From Roseiarcus sp963770035 (GTDB lineage Bacteria > Pseudomonadota > Alphaproteobacteria > Rhizobiales > Beijerinckiaceae), in the NCBI GenBank assembly GCA_963770035.1, contig CAVYON010000038.1:186001-250000 (forward strand): DNA of 64,000 nucleotides, given 5' to 3'. Positions 17,917-26,823 of this stretch are shown in pieces; within the stretch, counting starts at the first letter, position 1, and each line of letters opens with the position of its first letter. Below the pieces are notes generated by a model. The model did no database searches. It had not been told where the DNA came from and saw only the letters and a list, made by a program, of their open reading frames with translations. A program made the position numbers and the translations under genes.

Positions 17917-18084
17917 GCTCGTCGCGCTTCGGATTACAGCAATAACTGGGACAGTTTACTCGAGTCCGATCGCCGCCTTCGGCCTACGCTTCCTCGGGGA
18001 ATAGCTTTTAGTCTGGATTATCCTCGAAGCAACTCGCGCGCTGAAGCCCGCAAAAAAAACCCTCTCAAGAATTCGGAGCATTGG

Positions 18085-18958
18085 ATGGAGTCCCACAGAC
18101 ACTTTACCACTCGTCGCGCCTTCGTCGGCGCCATGGGATTTGGCGCGCTCGGCCTCTATGCGACCTGGGCCGCAATCGGCGCTTCTCCGCTCCCCTTCGG
18201 AGGGAAGGGCGAAGACGGCGCTCACCCTTCACATGCAGGCCATGACGGACATTCTGATCCCCAGATGCACGAGGCGCATGGGACTTCGGCGATGTCGCGA
18301 GAGGAGTTCGAACGCCGGCACGCCGACTTCCTCAAGCAGTTTCGACAAGCGGACGGTTCGGTCCGGCCGACCTCCGTGAGCCTGCAAGCCGCCGGGACAA
18401 GTGGGATGGACGGCATGCCGGGCATGAACGGCATGCCGACCATGGAGGGCATGACGGACGGCGGGCATGCCGAACTCGATGCAGGGCCATGAGCACGGCG
18501 CGGCCATCGCCGACATGCCGCAAATGTCAGGCACGCATCATTCGGACATGGCGGGCGTTACGGGCATGAGCGATGACGCGCAAGACGCGTCGGAGAGCGA
18601 ACCTGCACCCAAATCGCACGGCGCGGATGCGGATGCGATGACGCAAACCTCGGAGATGCCCGGGCATAACGGCGACAAACCTGTGGAGGTGTTCCTCGCG
18701 GCGACCCGCTGGTCGTTCGAGCCGGACAACCTGCAGCTCGAAGTCGGCCGCCCGTACCGGTTCTACATGATGGCGACCGACATCGCTCACGGGGCGTCGA
18801 TCGCCTTTGGGCCGGCGAGCAGGATCGTCCGGCTCAGACCGGGAACCGTCACCACGCTCGATCTCACCTTCCTGACGACCGGACGCAGGCTGGTCTACTG
18901 CACCGTCTATTGCGGACCCGGTCACGACGCGATGCACGGCGAAATCACCGTCGCTTGA
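18085..18958 (+). CDS. Tat-exported CuA subunit II-like protein, probable frameshift near 18470
   Basis: The frame from 18085 has a Tat leader (TTRRAFVGAMGFGALGLYATWA) and a His/Met-rich linker (GHDGHSDPQMHEAHG, then GMDGMPGMNGMPTMEGM). The frame changes near 18470, where one extra C in GGGCATGCCG would restore reading, and the linker continues (MQGHEHGAAIADMPQMSG) into a cupredoxin domain. That domain has all CuA ligands: His in ATDIAHGAS, and CTVYCGPGHDAM with two Cys, His and Met. CuA accepts electrons from a periplasmic donor and passes them to subunit I, encoded 10 bases downstream. A Tat leader in place of the usual N-terminal membrane hairpin, and the Met/His-rich linker, are unusual. 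Confidence 0.7.
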
Positions 18959-18968
18959 GGACAATGTC

Positions 18969-20672
18969 ATGACTGATCTCGCTCTCTCCGGCGTCGTGGC
19001 GCGCCAGAACTCCGTCGCGCCGTCGCGCCTCTCAGTAATGCTGGCGGCGCTCCCGGCTGTCGACCGACGGCTGATTCTCGCGTTCGTCACGCTCTCGCTT
19101 GCGCCCCTGGCGATCGGCCTCGCCTTCGGCCTGGTTTTCGCGCTCGCTCGGGGAGGCTTCCTGACGCTCGACGCGGAGACCGCCTACCGGGTTCTCACGC
19201 TCCACGGCACGTCGGCCTTCTTCTGGTGGCTCTATCTCGCTCAGGTCGCGCTCATGCTCGGTTTTGCGGGTGGCGAGCGCGCCGAGGGCCTCGTCGCGCG
19301 GCCGTTCGTCGTCCTGGCTCTGGCGACGCTGGTCGGCGGCTTTGCGGTGTCCGAATATGCGGCCCTCACGAAAACGCCCTTGCTCTACGACGCCAATCCC
19401 GAGCTCGGTCAGGATGACCCGGCGGCGGTCGCGGCGATGGCGGCGGGATACCTGCTGCTGGCGCTGGGGCTCGCATTCGCCAGCTTTGCGGCGATCGCGA
19501 CGGCGCTTCGTTCGCGCGATGATCGGGACGGCGAATTGTCAGCCATGGGCTTCGGCGTGCTGGCCTGGGCGGGTTTCCTGATCGTGTCCGGCATCGGCGC
19601 GATCAACGCCTTCCTGCCGAACCTTCTGTGGGCGCTGGGCTACGCCAGCTTCCCGACAAGGGCGGCGACCGACTGGCACATCCTCTTCCACAATCTGCAC
19701 TACCTGCCGCTGATGGCCACCATCCTCACTTGGTACGTGCTGGCGCGGGAGACCACCGGGACCACGTCGAGCTTCGGAACGGGGTTCTCGAAGCTGGTCT
19801 TTGCGTCCTACCTGATCTTCGTCCCGCCGACCTCGCTGTACCATATGTTTCTCGAGCCGAACCTGCCCGACAGCATGCGCGTCGTCGGGACCCTCCTGTC
19901 GCTCTTCGTCTCGGTTCCGACGCTCACAGCCTTCCTGATCATCGTGTCGTCGCTCGAACTGTCGACCCGCGCCAAGGGCGCGCCGGCAAGCCTCTTCGGC
20001 TGGATCGGCTGGCTGCCGTGGCGCAATCCGGCCTTCGCCGCGATGGGCGTCGCCATGGTCGCGACCCTCGTCGGTCTGGTGTTCGCCTTCGTCCTCATTC
20101 AGGAGAAGTTCGCGCCGCTCCTCTCGGACACGATGTTCGTGCCGGGGTATTTTCACTTCTTCGCGGTCGGCGCCGTCACCCAGTCGTTTCTCGCCGGCTT
20201 CCTCGTTCTGATCCCAGCGCTGACGGGGCGGAGCGTCTGGCGTCCTCGATTGCTCGCTTGGCTGCCCTGGGTCGTCTTCGCCGGGTTGATCGTCTTCGGC
20301 GCAAGCGGGATCGCCGCGGGTTTCGAGGGCGTGCCGCGCCGGACAGTCGACATCGCCTACGACGGGGCCGCGCCTCCGACATGGCGTCTGCTCATGCAGG
20401 GGCTTGCTCTCGGGGCGGTCGTCTTCGCCGCGGGGCTGGCAATCCAGCTCTTCGGCGTCCTGCGCACCTTGATCGGACGCGCCGTCGTTCCCGTCTCGAC
20501 AAGCGACGTCGCGCTCGAAGACGCGCCCCCGGTTCCGCCGCTGGCGCGCGCATGGACCGGACCCATCGCCGTCGTCGTGCTGGTCGTCGCGATGAGCGGC
20601 GCGACAGTCGGCGCTTTCGAACTCATGCGTTCGCTTCCGGTCGTCGCGTCCGGCGGCCACTCTGGCCACTGA
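18969..20672 (+). CDS. heme-copper oxidase superfamily subunit I with atypical active site
   Basis: 567 residues with about 13-14 hydrophobic helices and ba3-like landmarks: LTLHG (His79, low-spin heme), LFHNLHYLPL (His241 and Tyr245, matching the CuB His and cross-linked Tyr of HPVVY), and WIGWLPWRNPAF. At two places the ligands differ. SLYHMF (Tyr291-His292) stands where FHHQF is expected, so one CuB His is Tyr. VPGYFHFF (Tyr394, His396) stands where VPGHFH is expected, so the high-spin heme ligand His is Tyr while the low-spin heme His remains. The family normally reduces O2 or NO; what this site does is unknown. It is preceded by a CuA subunit and followed by a small two-helix protein. 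Confidence 0.8.
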   Translation: MTDLALSGVVARQNSVAPSRLSVMLAALPAVDRRLILAFVTLSLAPLAIGLAFGLVFALARGGFLTLDAETAYRVLTLHGTSAFFWWLYLAQVALMLGFAGGERAEGLVARPFVVLALATLVGGFAVSEYAALTKTPLLYDANPELGQDDPAAVAAMAAGYLLLALGLAFASFAAIATALRSRDDRDGELSAMGFGVLAWAGFLIVSGIGAINAFLPNLLWALGYASFPTRAATDWHILFHNLHYLPLMATILTWYVLARETTGTTSSFGTGFSKLVFASYLIFVPPTSLYHMFLEPNLPDSMRVVGTLLSLFVSVPTLTAFLIIVSSLELSTRAKGAPASLFGWIGWLPWRNPAFAAMGVAMVATLVGLVFAFVLIQEKFAPLLSDTMFVPGYFHFFAVGAVTQSFLAGFLVLIPALTGRSVWRPRLLAWLPWVVFAGLIVFGASGIAAGFEGVPRRTVDIAYDGAAPPTWRLLMQGLALGAVVFAAGLAIQLFGVLRTLIGRAVVPVSTSDVALEDAPPVPPLARAWTGPIAVVVLVVAMSGATVGAFELMRSLPVVASGGHSGH

Positions 20673-20683
20673 GGGAGGGTGAG

Positions 20684-20878
20684 ATGACCAAACGCGCGCT
20701 ACCGGTCGAAGCCATCTTGCTGCTTTCGATCGCGGCGATCTGGGCGCTCTTGGCGGCGGTCTATCAGTTCTCGCCGTCGCTCGGCATGCCGGGCTACGTC
20801 CGGGTCTGGGGCGCCGGCGCTGTTGTCTTTGTGTTGCTGGCTGTTCCCTTCATCGTGAAGCCCCGGCGACGGGGATGA
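20684..20878 (+). CDS. two-helix small subunit beside the oxidase-like protein
   Basis: A 64-residue gene starting 11 bases after subunit I, with a strong GAGGGAGGG ribosome site and codon use like its neighbours. It has two hydrophobic helices (about 9-28 and 43-58) joined by SPSLGMPGYVRVWG, and a basic C-terminus. By position and form it looks like the small accessory subunits of ba3- or NOR-type enzymes, but no family is assigned. Confidence 0.7.
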   Translation: MTKRALPVEAILLLSIAAIWALLAAVYQFSPSLGMPGYVRVWGAGAVVFVLLAVPFIVKPRRRG

Positions 20879-21093
20879 CGAAACCTTCGGCGCGCGAAAG
20901 CGAGTTCGGCGCCGTAACCCGATCCAGTCGTCCTGAACAATCGGCCGCCCAGCTGTTCATCCCTTTCTTGGCGGCCGTATTTGTCACGGGGATGCTCGAG
21001 CTTCCAAAAACTCGAGCCTCGCATCGATCCGGTTGCGGAGCATTTTACGAAATCCCAATTCGCCGCCTCCGGTCTGTGCCTCTTCGGGATTAG
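20875..21093 (+). CDS. possible short gene coupled to the small subunit
   Basis: An ATG overlaps the previous stop in the form ATGA, which often marks translational coupling. The 72-residue product has one hydrophobic stretch (LFIPFLAAVFVTGML) but otherwise no features, and its third-position GC is clearly lower than in neighbouring genes. It may be spurious. Confidence 0.2.
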   Translation: MTKPSARESEFGAVTRSSRPEQSAAQLFIPFLAAVFVTGMLELPKTRASHRSGCGAFYEIPIRRLRSVPLRD

Positions 21094-21368
21094 CGCAGCT
21101 CTCAAGTAGGGAGTCAGTAAACCGGCAACGTAATACGACGGGGCTGCGATTCGTGCGTGGCCAACGCGTCGGGCGATGGGCGGCGTTGTTGGACTGCAGA
21201 CCTTCGAGCATGTGCCGGTTCGATATCGGTCGCGGAGCGGACGCAAGGGTCGCTGCGGATCGCCCGGCAAAGGCGGCGTTTTTCGTGTCCGCAGGCTGGC
21301 GACAAAGCGCCGACTGAAGCGAAGGTCTCGCCAGCGGCGGAGGGGCGCCCTCCAGCAAGGGGACGATC
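21094..21368. other. intergenic stretch before the PAS gene
   Basis: No gene or repeat recognised. Frames that cross it are arginine-rich shadows. Together with the doubtful short frame before it, the gap from 20879 is about 490 bases. Confidence 0.4.
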
Positions 21369-21743
21369 ATGTCGAGCTCGAGGGATTTCGGGGCGCTTGG
21401 CGCGGCGCTTGCGGGCAACCGCTATACCGCGATCATCTACGGCCGCCCGGACGGCGCCATCGGCTCTTGGAACGCCGGCGCCGAGAGCCTCTTCGGCCAT
21501 TCGGCGGAAGACGCCTTGGACAGGCGAATCGATCTGATTGTCCCGGAGGAATACAGGGCGATGCACTGGGCCAGATTTGAACGGGCTATGGGCTCTCCAT
21601 GGCGCGGCGCCGAGGCCTGGGGGCCGGTTGAAGGCTTGCACAAGAATGGCCAACGTGTCGCGCTCGAGGTTTTCCTGACGTCGGTGCAGGAAACGGACGA
21701 ACGCGCTGTCAGCATCCTCGCGCTTTTCCGCGTCCCCGGCTGA
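21369..21743 (+). CDS. single PAS-domain protein
   Basis: 124 residues after an AAGGGGA site. The whole length is one PAS fold: YTAIIYGRPDGAIGSWNAGAESLFGHS, then DLIVPEEYRAMHWARFERAM, GPVEGLHKNGQRVALEVFLTSVQ and a closing strand. There is no output domain, so it would act as a free sensor or partner protein; redox or small-ligand sensing is typical of the fold. No cofactor-specific residue can be named. Confidence 0.8.
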   Translation: MSSSRDFGALGAALAGNRYTAIIYGRPDGAIGSWNAGAESLFGHSAEDALDRRIDLIVPEEYRAMHWARFERAMGSPWRGAEAWGPVEGLHKNGQRVALEVFLTSVQETDERAVSILALFRVPG

Positions 21744-21893
21744 ACGCGGCATCGCTCGACGGCGGCGTCGGCGAGCGGCTCCAACAACCGCCAGGCGCGC
21801 GTGTCGCCGCGCTCCTGCCTTCCCTCTCGTCGCCGGCCTTATAGGCTCCCCATGCAGCGGCCATCCTGCGCGAGCACGACAGGAGCGACGAGA

Positions 21894-22460
21894 ATGGCTG
21901 GCGGATCGGACCTGGCGAGCGTGCTGGCGTTTTCGGTCGATTTCGCAGAGCGCGCGGAGGCGATCCGTCTGCGGCCGAACGACTGGGTTCCCAACAACGA
22001 CCGGCTGCCGGTCTTGCGCTATCGCGGCGTGCGCCTGGGAGAGGGTCAGCAGGATTTGGCGTCGGCGTTCGAAGCCCTGTTCCGGCGCAACGCTTGGCCG
22101 CCCGCCTGGCGCGACGGCGTCTATGGCTATCATCACTACCATTCGACCGCTCACGAAGCGCTGGCGTTCGCCGCGGGCCGGGCGAGGCTGATGCTCGGCG
22201 GACCCGACGGGATCGAAGTCGACGTGGGCGCCGGCGACGTCATCGTGCTGCCGGTCGGAACCGGCCATTGCCGGTTGGAGGCGAGCCCCTATTTCCTGGT
22301 GGTCGGCGCGTACCCGCCGGGTCCGCGTTGGGATATCTGCCGAAGCGCGCCGGCCGCCGAGCAGGCCGCACGCATGCAATCGCTGCCGGTCCCCGATTCC
22401 GACCCGATCGCCGGCGTCTCCGGTCCGCTGACGTCGCGATGGCGGCAACCCTCGCCGTGA
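21894..22460 (+). CDS. YjlB-type cupin protein
   Basis: The start after GGAGCGACGAG gives 188 residues. The N-terminal part has NDWVPNNDRLPVLRYRGV and the cupin barrel follows: WRDGVYGYHHYHSTAHEALAFA with several candidate metal His, GPDGIEVDVGAGDVIVLPVGTGH with the second His block. This is the YjlB-like branch of the cupins, whose function is not established. It stands alone between the PAS gene and uvrC. Confidence 0.8.
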   Translation: MAGGSDLASVLAFSVDFAERAEAIRLRPNDWVPNNDRLPVLRYRGVRLGEGQQDLASAFEALFRRNAWPPAWRDGVYGYHHYHSTAHEALAFAAGRARLMLGGPDGIEVDVGAGDVIVLPVGTGHCRLEASPYFLVVGAYPPGPRWDICRSAPAAEQAARMQSLPVPDSDPIAGVSGPLTSRWRQPSP

Positions 22461-22692
22461 CCCTGCCCCGGCCCGGCGACGCGCGTCCTTTTGGTCGGGC
22501 CGCGCCCCTCGCCGGCCGCTCCGCCGAAGCCTAAGTCACTGAAATCGTTGATAAGAGTCCGGATTTATGGTTAACGAATCGCGGCCTTTTCAAGGCGAAC
22601 GGCCCGTCTTCCGCCTTCGTGAATCAAAATCTTGGTCCTAAAGCCTTGATATGCTTGCCTCGCCTTGCAAATCGGCCCGGAGGCGGCCCCCG
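22461..22692. other. intergenic stretch
   Basis: Convergent ends of the cupin and uvrC genes. Nothing further was recognised. Confidence 0.4.
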
Positions 22693-24693
22693 TCATCCCC
22701 CGCCGGCGTCGTGAAAAAAGTCGTACACCAGCTTGGCCGTCGCGGCGTTCAGCCCGGGCGTCTTCTCGAGGTCGGCGAGGCCCGCCCGCGCCACGGCCTT
22801 GGCGGAGCCGAACGCGTGCAGGAGCGCGCGCTTGCGCGCCGGCCCGATGCCGGCGATCTCGTCGAGCGGGCTCTTGACAAAATCCTTCTTGCGCCGCGCC
22901 CGGTGTGTGCCGATGGCGAAGCGGTGCGCCTCGTCGCGTAGCCGCTGGACGAAAAAGAGCGCGGGATCGCGCGGCGACAGCCGGAAGGGCTCGCCGCCCT
23001 CGACAAAGAAGGTCTCGCGGCCGGCGTTGCGGTCGGGACCCTTGGCGATCGAGGCGAGCGCCACGCCCTCGATGGCGAGCGACGCCATCACCTCGCGCGC
23101 GGCCTCGAACTGGCCGCGGCCGCCGTCGATGACGACGAGGTCGGGCGTGTCGGGGAAGGCGTCCGCCTCCGCCGTCTCGCCCTGGCGTTTCAGCCGGGCG
23201 AAGCGGCGCGTCAGCACCTCGCGCATCATCGCATAGTCGTCCCCCGGCGTCAGGTCGGCGCTCTTGATGTTGAAGGTGCGGTAAGCGCTCTTGACGAAGC
23301 CGTCCGCGCCCGCGACCACCATCGCGCCTATAGCGTTCGTCCCCATGATGTGCGAATTGTCGTAGATCTCGACCCGCCGGAGCGGCTTCTCGATCCCGAA
23401 CGCTTGCGCCAGCGCGGCGAGCAGCCTCCCCTCGCTCGCCGCTTCGGCGAGCTTGCGCGACAGCGCCTCGCGCGCGTTGCGCATCGCCGCGTCGACCAGG
23501 TCCCGCTTCTCGCCCCGGCGCGGCACGCCGATCGCGATGCGGCGCCCGGTCCGGGCGCTCAGCACCTCGCAAAGCGCGACCGCGCTCGCGACAGGGTGGC
23601 TCAGCAGCACCAGCCGCGGCGCAGGGCGCTCAAGGTAGAACTGCGCCAGGAACGCGTCCAGCACCTCCTCCGGCCCGAGAGCCCGATCGGCGCGTGGGAA
23701 ATAGGCGCGATTGCCCCAGTTCTGGTAGGTGCGGAAGAAGAACACCTCGACGCCATATTGCCCCGCCTCCTCGGCAATGGCGAAGACATCGGCCTCGGGA
23801 ATCGAGCGCGGATTGACGCTCTGCTCGCCCGAGATCGCCGAGAGCGCCGAGATGCGATCGCGCAGCCGCGCGGCTCTCTCGAATTCGAGCCGGCCCGCAG
23901 CCTGGCTCATCTCCTCGGCGAGGCGGCGACGGATGGTGAGGCTGCGGCCCGATAGGAAATCCTTGGCCTCCTTGACCAGCCCGGCGTAGTCGTCGAGGCC
24001 GATCTCGCCCGTGCAAGGTCCGGAGCATCGCTTGATCTGATAGAGCAGGCAGGGGCGGGTCCTGTTCTCGTAATAGCTGTCCGAGCAGGTGCGCAGCAGA
24101 AATGCGCGCTGGAGCGCGTTCATGGTGCGGAAGACGGCGCCGGCGCTGGCGAACGGGCCAAAATAGTCTCCTGGGATCGAGCGCGCGCCTCGGTGCTTGA
24201 CCAGCCGCGCCGCCTCGCCCCGCGCGATCAAGATGTAGGGGAAGCTCTTGTCGTCGCGCAGCACCACGTTGTAGCGCGGTTTCAGCTGCTTGATCAGGTT
24301 GGCTTCCAGCAGCAGCGCCTCGGCCTCGGTCTCGGTGGTGACGAACACCATCGAGCGGGTCTGGGCCACCATGCGGGCGATGCGCATCGATTGCCGTTCT
24401 GGCGTCGCGTAGGCGGCGATGCGCTTTTTGATCGAGCGCGCCTTGCCGACATAGAGCACCTCGCCCTCGGCGCCGATCATCCGATAGACGCCGGGGCCGA
24501 GGGGCGCATGGCGCGAGAAATCGCGGATCGCCTCGGCGCCGCGCGCCAGATTTGAGGGTTCGACCGCAGGCTCGTCGAGGGCGATGTCGAGCGGACTCGA
24601 TTCGGCGCGGAGCTCGCGCTCCAGCGCCGCCTCGGCCCGGGCCTCGGCCTCGGGCGCCTCTCCTGGCGGATAGCGTTTCGGCGCGCCGGTCAT
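22693..24693 (-). CDS. uvrC: excinuclease ABC subunit C
   Basis: 666 residues, normal length for UvrC plus a short N-terminal extension of about 60 residues. The order is a GIY-YIG nuclease (LGPGVYRMIG to LYVGKARSIKKRI, about 65-92), the Cys-rich linker (CSDSYYENRTRPCLLYQIKRCSGPC), the UVR motif region (AAGRLEFERAARLRDRI), the RNase H-like nuclease (DNSHIMGTNAIGAMVV, DLVVIDGGRGQ) and the C-terminal helix-hairpin-helix (DEIAGIGPARKRALL). It makes both incisions in nucleotide excision repair after UvrAB loading. It is separate from uvrB, which lies 26 kb away in this window. Confidence 0.95.
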   Translation of the reverse strand: MTGAPKRYPPGEAPEAEARAEAALERELRAESSPLDIALDEPAVEPSNLARGAEAIRDFSRHAPLGPGVYRMIGAEGEVLYVGKARSIKKRIAAYATPERQSMRIARMVAQTRSMVFVTTETEAEALLLEANLIKQLKPRYNVVLRDDKSFPYILIARGEAARLVKHRGARSIPGDYFGPFASAGAVFRTMNALQRAFLLRTCSDSYYENRTRPCLLYQIKRCSGPCTGEIGLDDYAGLVKEAKDFLSGRSLTIRRRLAEEMSQAAGRLEFERAARLRDRISALSAISGEQSVNPRSIPEADVFAIAEEAGQYGVEVFFFRTYQNWGNRAYFPRADRALGPEEVLDAFLAQFYLERPAPRLVLLSHPVASAVALCEVLSARTGRRIAIGVPRRGEKRDLVDAAMRNAREALSRKLAEAASEGRLLAALAQAFGIEKPLRRVEIYDNSHIMGTNAIGAMVVAGADGFVKSAYRTFNIKSADLTPGDDYAMMREVLTRRFARLKRQGETAEADAFPDTPDLVVIDGGRGQFEAAREVMASLAIEGVALASIAKGPDRNAGRETFFVEGGEPFRLSPRDPALFFVQRLRDEAHRFAIGTHRARRKKDFVKSPLDEIAGIGPARKRALLHAFGSAKAVARAGLADLEKTPGLNAATAKLVYDFFHDAGGG

Positions 24694-24746
24694 GCGGACC
24701 TATCTAGGGCCGGCCGGGAAGGTTGGGAATAGGGAGTCGGCCGGAG

Positions 24747-24800
24747 CTGTAGGGCGGGGCCGATGACCCCGCCGGCGCGCTCACCGAGCGCGCCCTACAG
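24747..24800. repeat. long imperfect palindrome upstream of uvrC
   Basis: Outer arms CTGTAGGGCG and CGCCCTACAG enclose two smaller hairpins (GCGGGG..CCCCGC and GGCGCGCT..AGCGCGCC). This is the form of the dispersed TGTAGGGCG-type extragenic repeats common in Hyphomicrobiales. It is 54 bases upstream of the uvrC start codon. Confidence 0.7.
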
Positions 24801-24935
24801 AAGTCGCCGTTAACCGCTTGCGGCGCCTTGGGCTGGACCTCGCGCCGAATTGGAGCTAGCTGTCTCTCCCGCGTTAAGCGTTTGTTAACCAACGTCCTCC
24901 CCCGGGGGCGCAAGACGGAGCGGGAGTTTTCCAGC

Positions 24936-25502
24936 GTGGCGACCAATCAGGGCGGCCGGCTGACGCCGGCGAGGGCGCTGACCACGGCGTCGATCACGCT
25001 CGCCGCGGCTCTTACGCTCGGCGGCTGCGTGGAGACCGCAGGCGATCTCGCGACCGGCCCCTCGGACGGCTCCTGGCAGTTCGTGCGGCGGCCCGACGCC
25101 AGCATGGCCGGCGCGACGCTCGCGATCATGTCGGTCGAGGGGGCGCCCGAGCCGCTCGCCCAGCAGTTCGACCAAAGCCTCGACGACGCCGCGACGCAGC
25201 GGCAAATTGCGCTTAGCCCCCCGACCTCGGCTAAATATCTCGTGCGCGGCTACCTGAGCGCCACGCCGGTGAAAGATGGCGCCGCGGTCGAGTTCGTCTG
25301 GGACGTCTACACGCCGGACAAACGGCGCGCGCAACGGCTCAGCGATACCCTGGTGGTGCGGGGAGCGGGCGACGACCCGTGGGCCATGGTTACCCCCGCC
25401 GCGCTCGACAGCATCGCCGCCAAGAGCGCCGACGATCTGGCCGCCTATCTGTCCAACGCGCCCGAGGCCGAGCCGGGCGCGGCGCTCAGCTACGGGCAGT
25501 GA
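24936..25502 (+). CDS. lipoprotein of unknown function
   Basis: A GTG start gives 188 residues. A lipoprotein signal ends in LTLGGC with the lipid-bearing Cys at about residue 29. The mature part has two recognisable stretches, LAQQFDQSLDDAATQRQIAL and KYLVRGYLSATPVKDGAAVEFVWDVY, followed by a DDLAAYLSN helix. Proteins of this type are common alphaproteobacterial outer-membrane or periplasmic lipoproteins with no assigned role. It precedes prs by about 150 bases. Confidence 0.75.
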   Translation: MATNQGGRLTPARALTTASITLAAALTLGGCVETAGDLATGPSDGSWQFVRRPDASMAGATLAIMSVEGAPEPLAQQFDQSLDDAATQRQIALSPPTSAKYLVRGYLSATPVKDGAAVEFVWDVYTPDKRRAQRLSDTLVVRGAGDDPWAMVTPAALDSIAAKSADDLAAYLSNAPEAEPGAALSYGQ

Positions 25503-25649
25503 CGCGGCTTCCGGTCTGGCCTCAACTGCCCGGCGGTGGACGGGCCGCCCTGTAGTCAGAATGTCATGTTGTTTGCGATGGATGCGGCTGCTATGAGCCG
25601 CCGCATCCGCTTTTTTTCGCAGCGCACAAGGCGCTCGGGGAGATTTGCC

Positions 25650-26597
25650 GTGAACGGCAAGATGAAAGTCCTGGCCGGCAATTCCAACCCGCCTCTCGCC
25701 AACGCGATCGCGGCCTATCTCGGAGAGCCGCTGACCGGCTGTCATGTCCGCCGCTTCGCCGACATGGAGATCTTCGTCGAGATCCTCGAGAACGTACGGG
25801 GCCGCGACGTCTTCGTCATCCAGTCGACCTCCTATCCGGCCAACGACAATCTGATGGAGCTGCTGATCATGATCGACGCGTTGCGGCGCGCCTCGGCGCA
25901 TCGCATCACGGCGGTCATCCCCTATTTCGGCTACGCTCGGCAGGACCGAAAGCCGGGCCCGCGTTCGCCGATTTCGGCCAAACTCGTCGCCAATCTGATT
26001 ACGCGCGCCGGCGCAGACCGGGTGCTGACCGTCGACCTGCACGCCGGGCAGATCCAGGGCTTCTTCGACATCCCGACCGACAATCTGTTCGCCGCCCCGA
26101 CCATGGTGCGCGACATCCAGTCCCGCGGCCACGGCGGCAAGAACGTGATGGTCGTCTCGCCGGACGTCGGCGGCGTGATTCGCGCCCGCGCGCTCGCCAA
26201 GCGACTCGACGCTCCGCTATCCATCGTCGATAAGCGGCGCGAGCGGGCCGGCGAGTTGGAGGTGATGAACATCATCGGCGACGTCAAAGGCCGCAATTGC
26301 ATGCTTCTCGACGACATCGTCGATTCCGGCGGCACGCTGTGCAACGCCGCTGACGCGCTGCTCGCGGCGGGCGCGGCCAGCGTCTCGGCCTATATCACCC
26401 ATGGCGTGCTCTCCGGCGGCGCCGTGGCGCGCGTCGCCGCCTCGAAGCTCACCGAACTTGTGCTGACGGACACGATCACCCCGACGGAGGCGGTGCGGGT
26501 GGCGCGCAACATCCGCGTCATCTCCATCGCGCCGCTGATCGGCGAGGCGATCGCGCGCATCGCCAAGGAAGAAAGCGTCTCGTCGCTGTTCAACTGA
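25650..26597 (+). CDS. prs: ribose-phosphate pyrophosphokinase
   Basis: A GTG at 25650 with GGGGAG at good spacing gives 315 residues; the ATG at 25662 (MKVLAGNSN) is the alternative. Visible landmarks are GNSNPPLANAIAAYL at the start, FADMEIFVEI, the ATP-loop region YFGYARQDRKPGPRSPISAK, and the PRPP-binding motif CMLLDDIVDSGGTL. The enzyme makes PRPP from ribose 5-phosphate and ATP for nucleotide, His and Trp synthesis. It lies just before the nucleoside uptake operon, which may be coincidental. Confidence 0.95.
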   Translation: MNGKMKVLAGNSNPPLANAIAAYLGEPLTGCHVRRFADMEIFVEILENVRGRDVFVIQSTSYPANDNLMELLIMIDALRRASAHRITAVIPYFGYARQDRKPGPRSPISAKLVANLITRAGADRVLTVDLHAGQIQGFFDIPTDNLFAAPTMVRDIQSRGHGGKNVMVVSPDVGGVIRARALAKRLDAPLSIVDKRRERAGELEVMNIIGDVKGRNCMLLDDIVDSGGTLCNAADALLAAGAASVSAYITHGVLSGGAVARVAASKLTELVLTDTITPTEAVRVARNIRVISIAPLIGEAIARIAKEESVSSLFN

Positions 26598-26755
26598 CGC
26601 GTTGGTTCCGCGGGAAACCGGCCAAACTCCACATCCCATTTCCGATCCCTTCTTGCTCTCGCTAAATCCCGCGCATAGTCTCTCGGACGTTCGTCTGGAA
26701 AAGACAAAGACTCGGCCGCAGGCCGTTGACAGAGTCGACGCGGCTGGAGTTGTCT

Positions 26756-26769
26756 TGACTGATCGGTCA
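26756..26769. promoter_or_regulatory. possible operator palindrome upstream of the nucleoside operon
   Basis: TGACTGATCGGTCA is a near-perfect palindrome (one mismatched pair) 54 bases upstream of the BMP gene start. TGAC..GTCA palindromes of this spacing are typical of TetR-type operators. No regulator gene is adjacent, so the assignment is tentative. Confidence 0.35.
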
Positions 26770-26823
26770 GATTTTGTGGCGCTTGGCCGGATGTCGGCGG
26801 TCGCCAGCACCGGGAGGTAGAGA

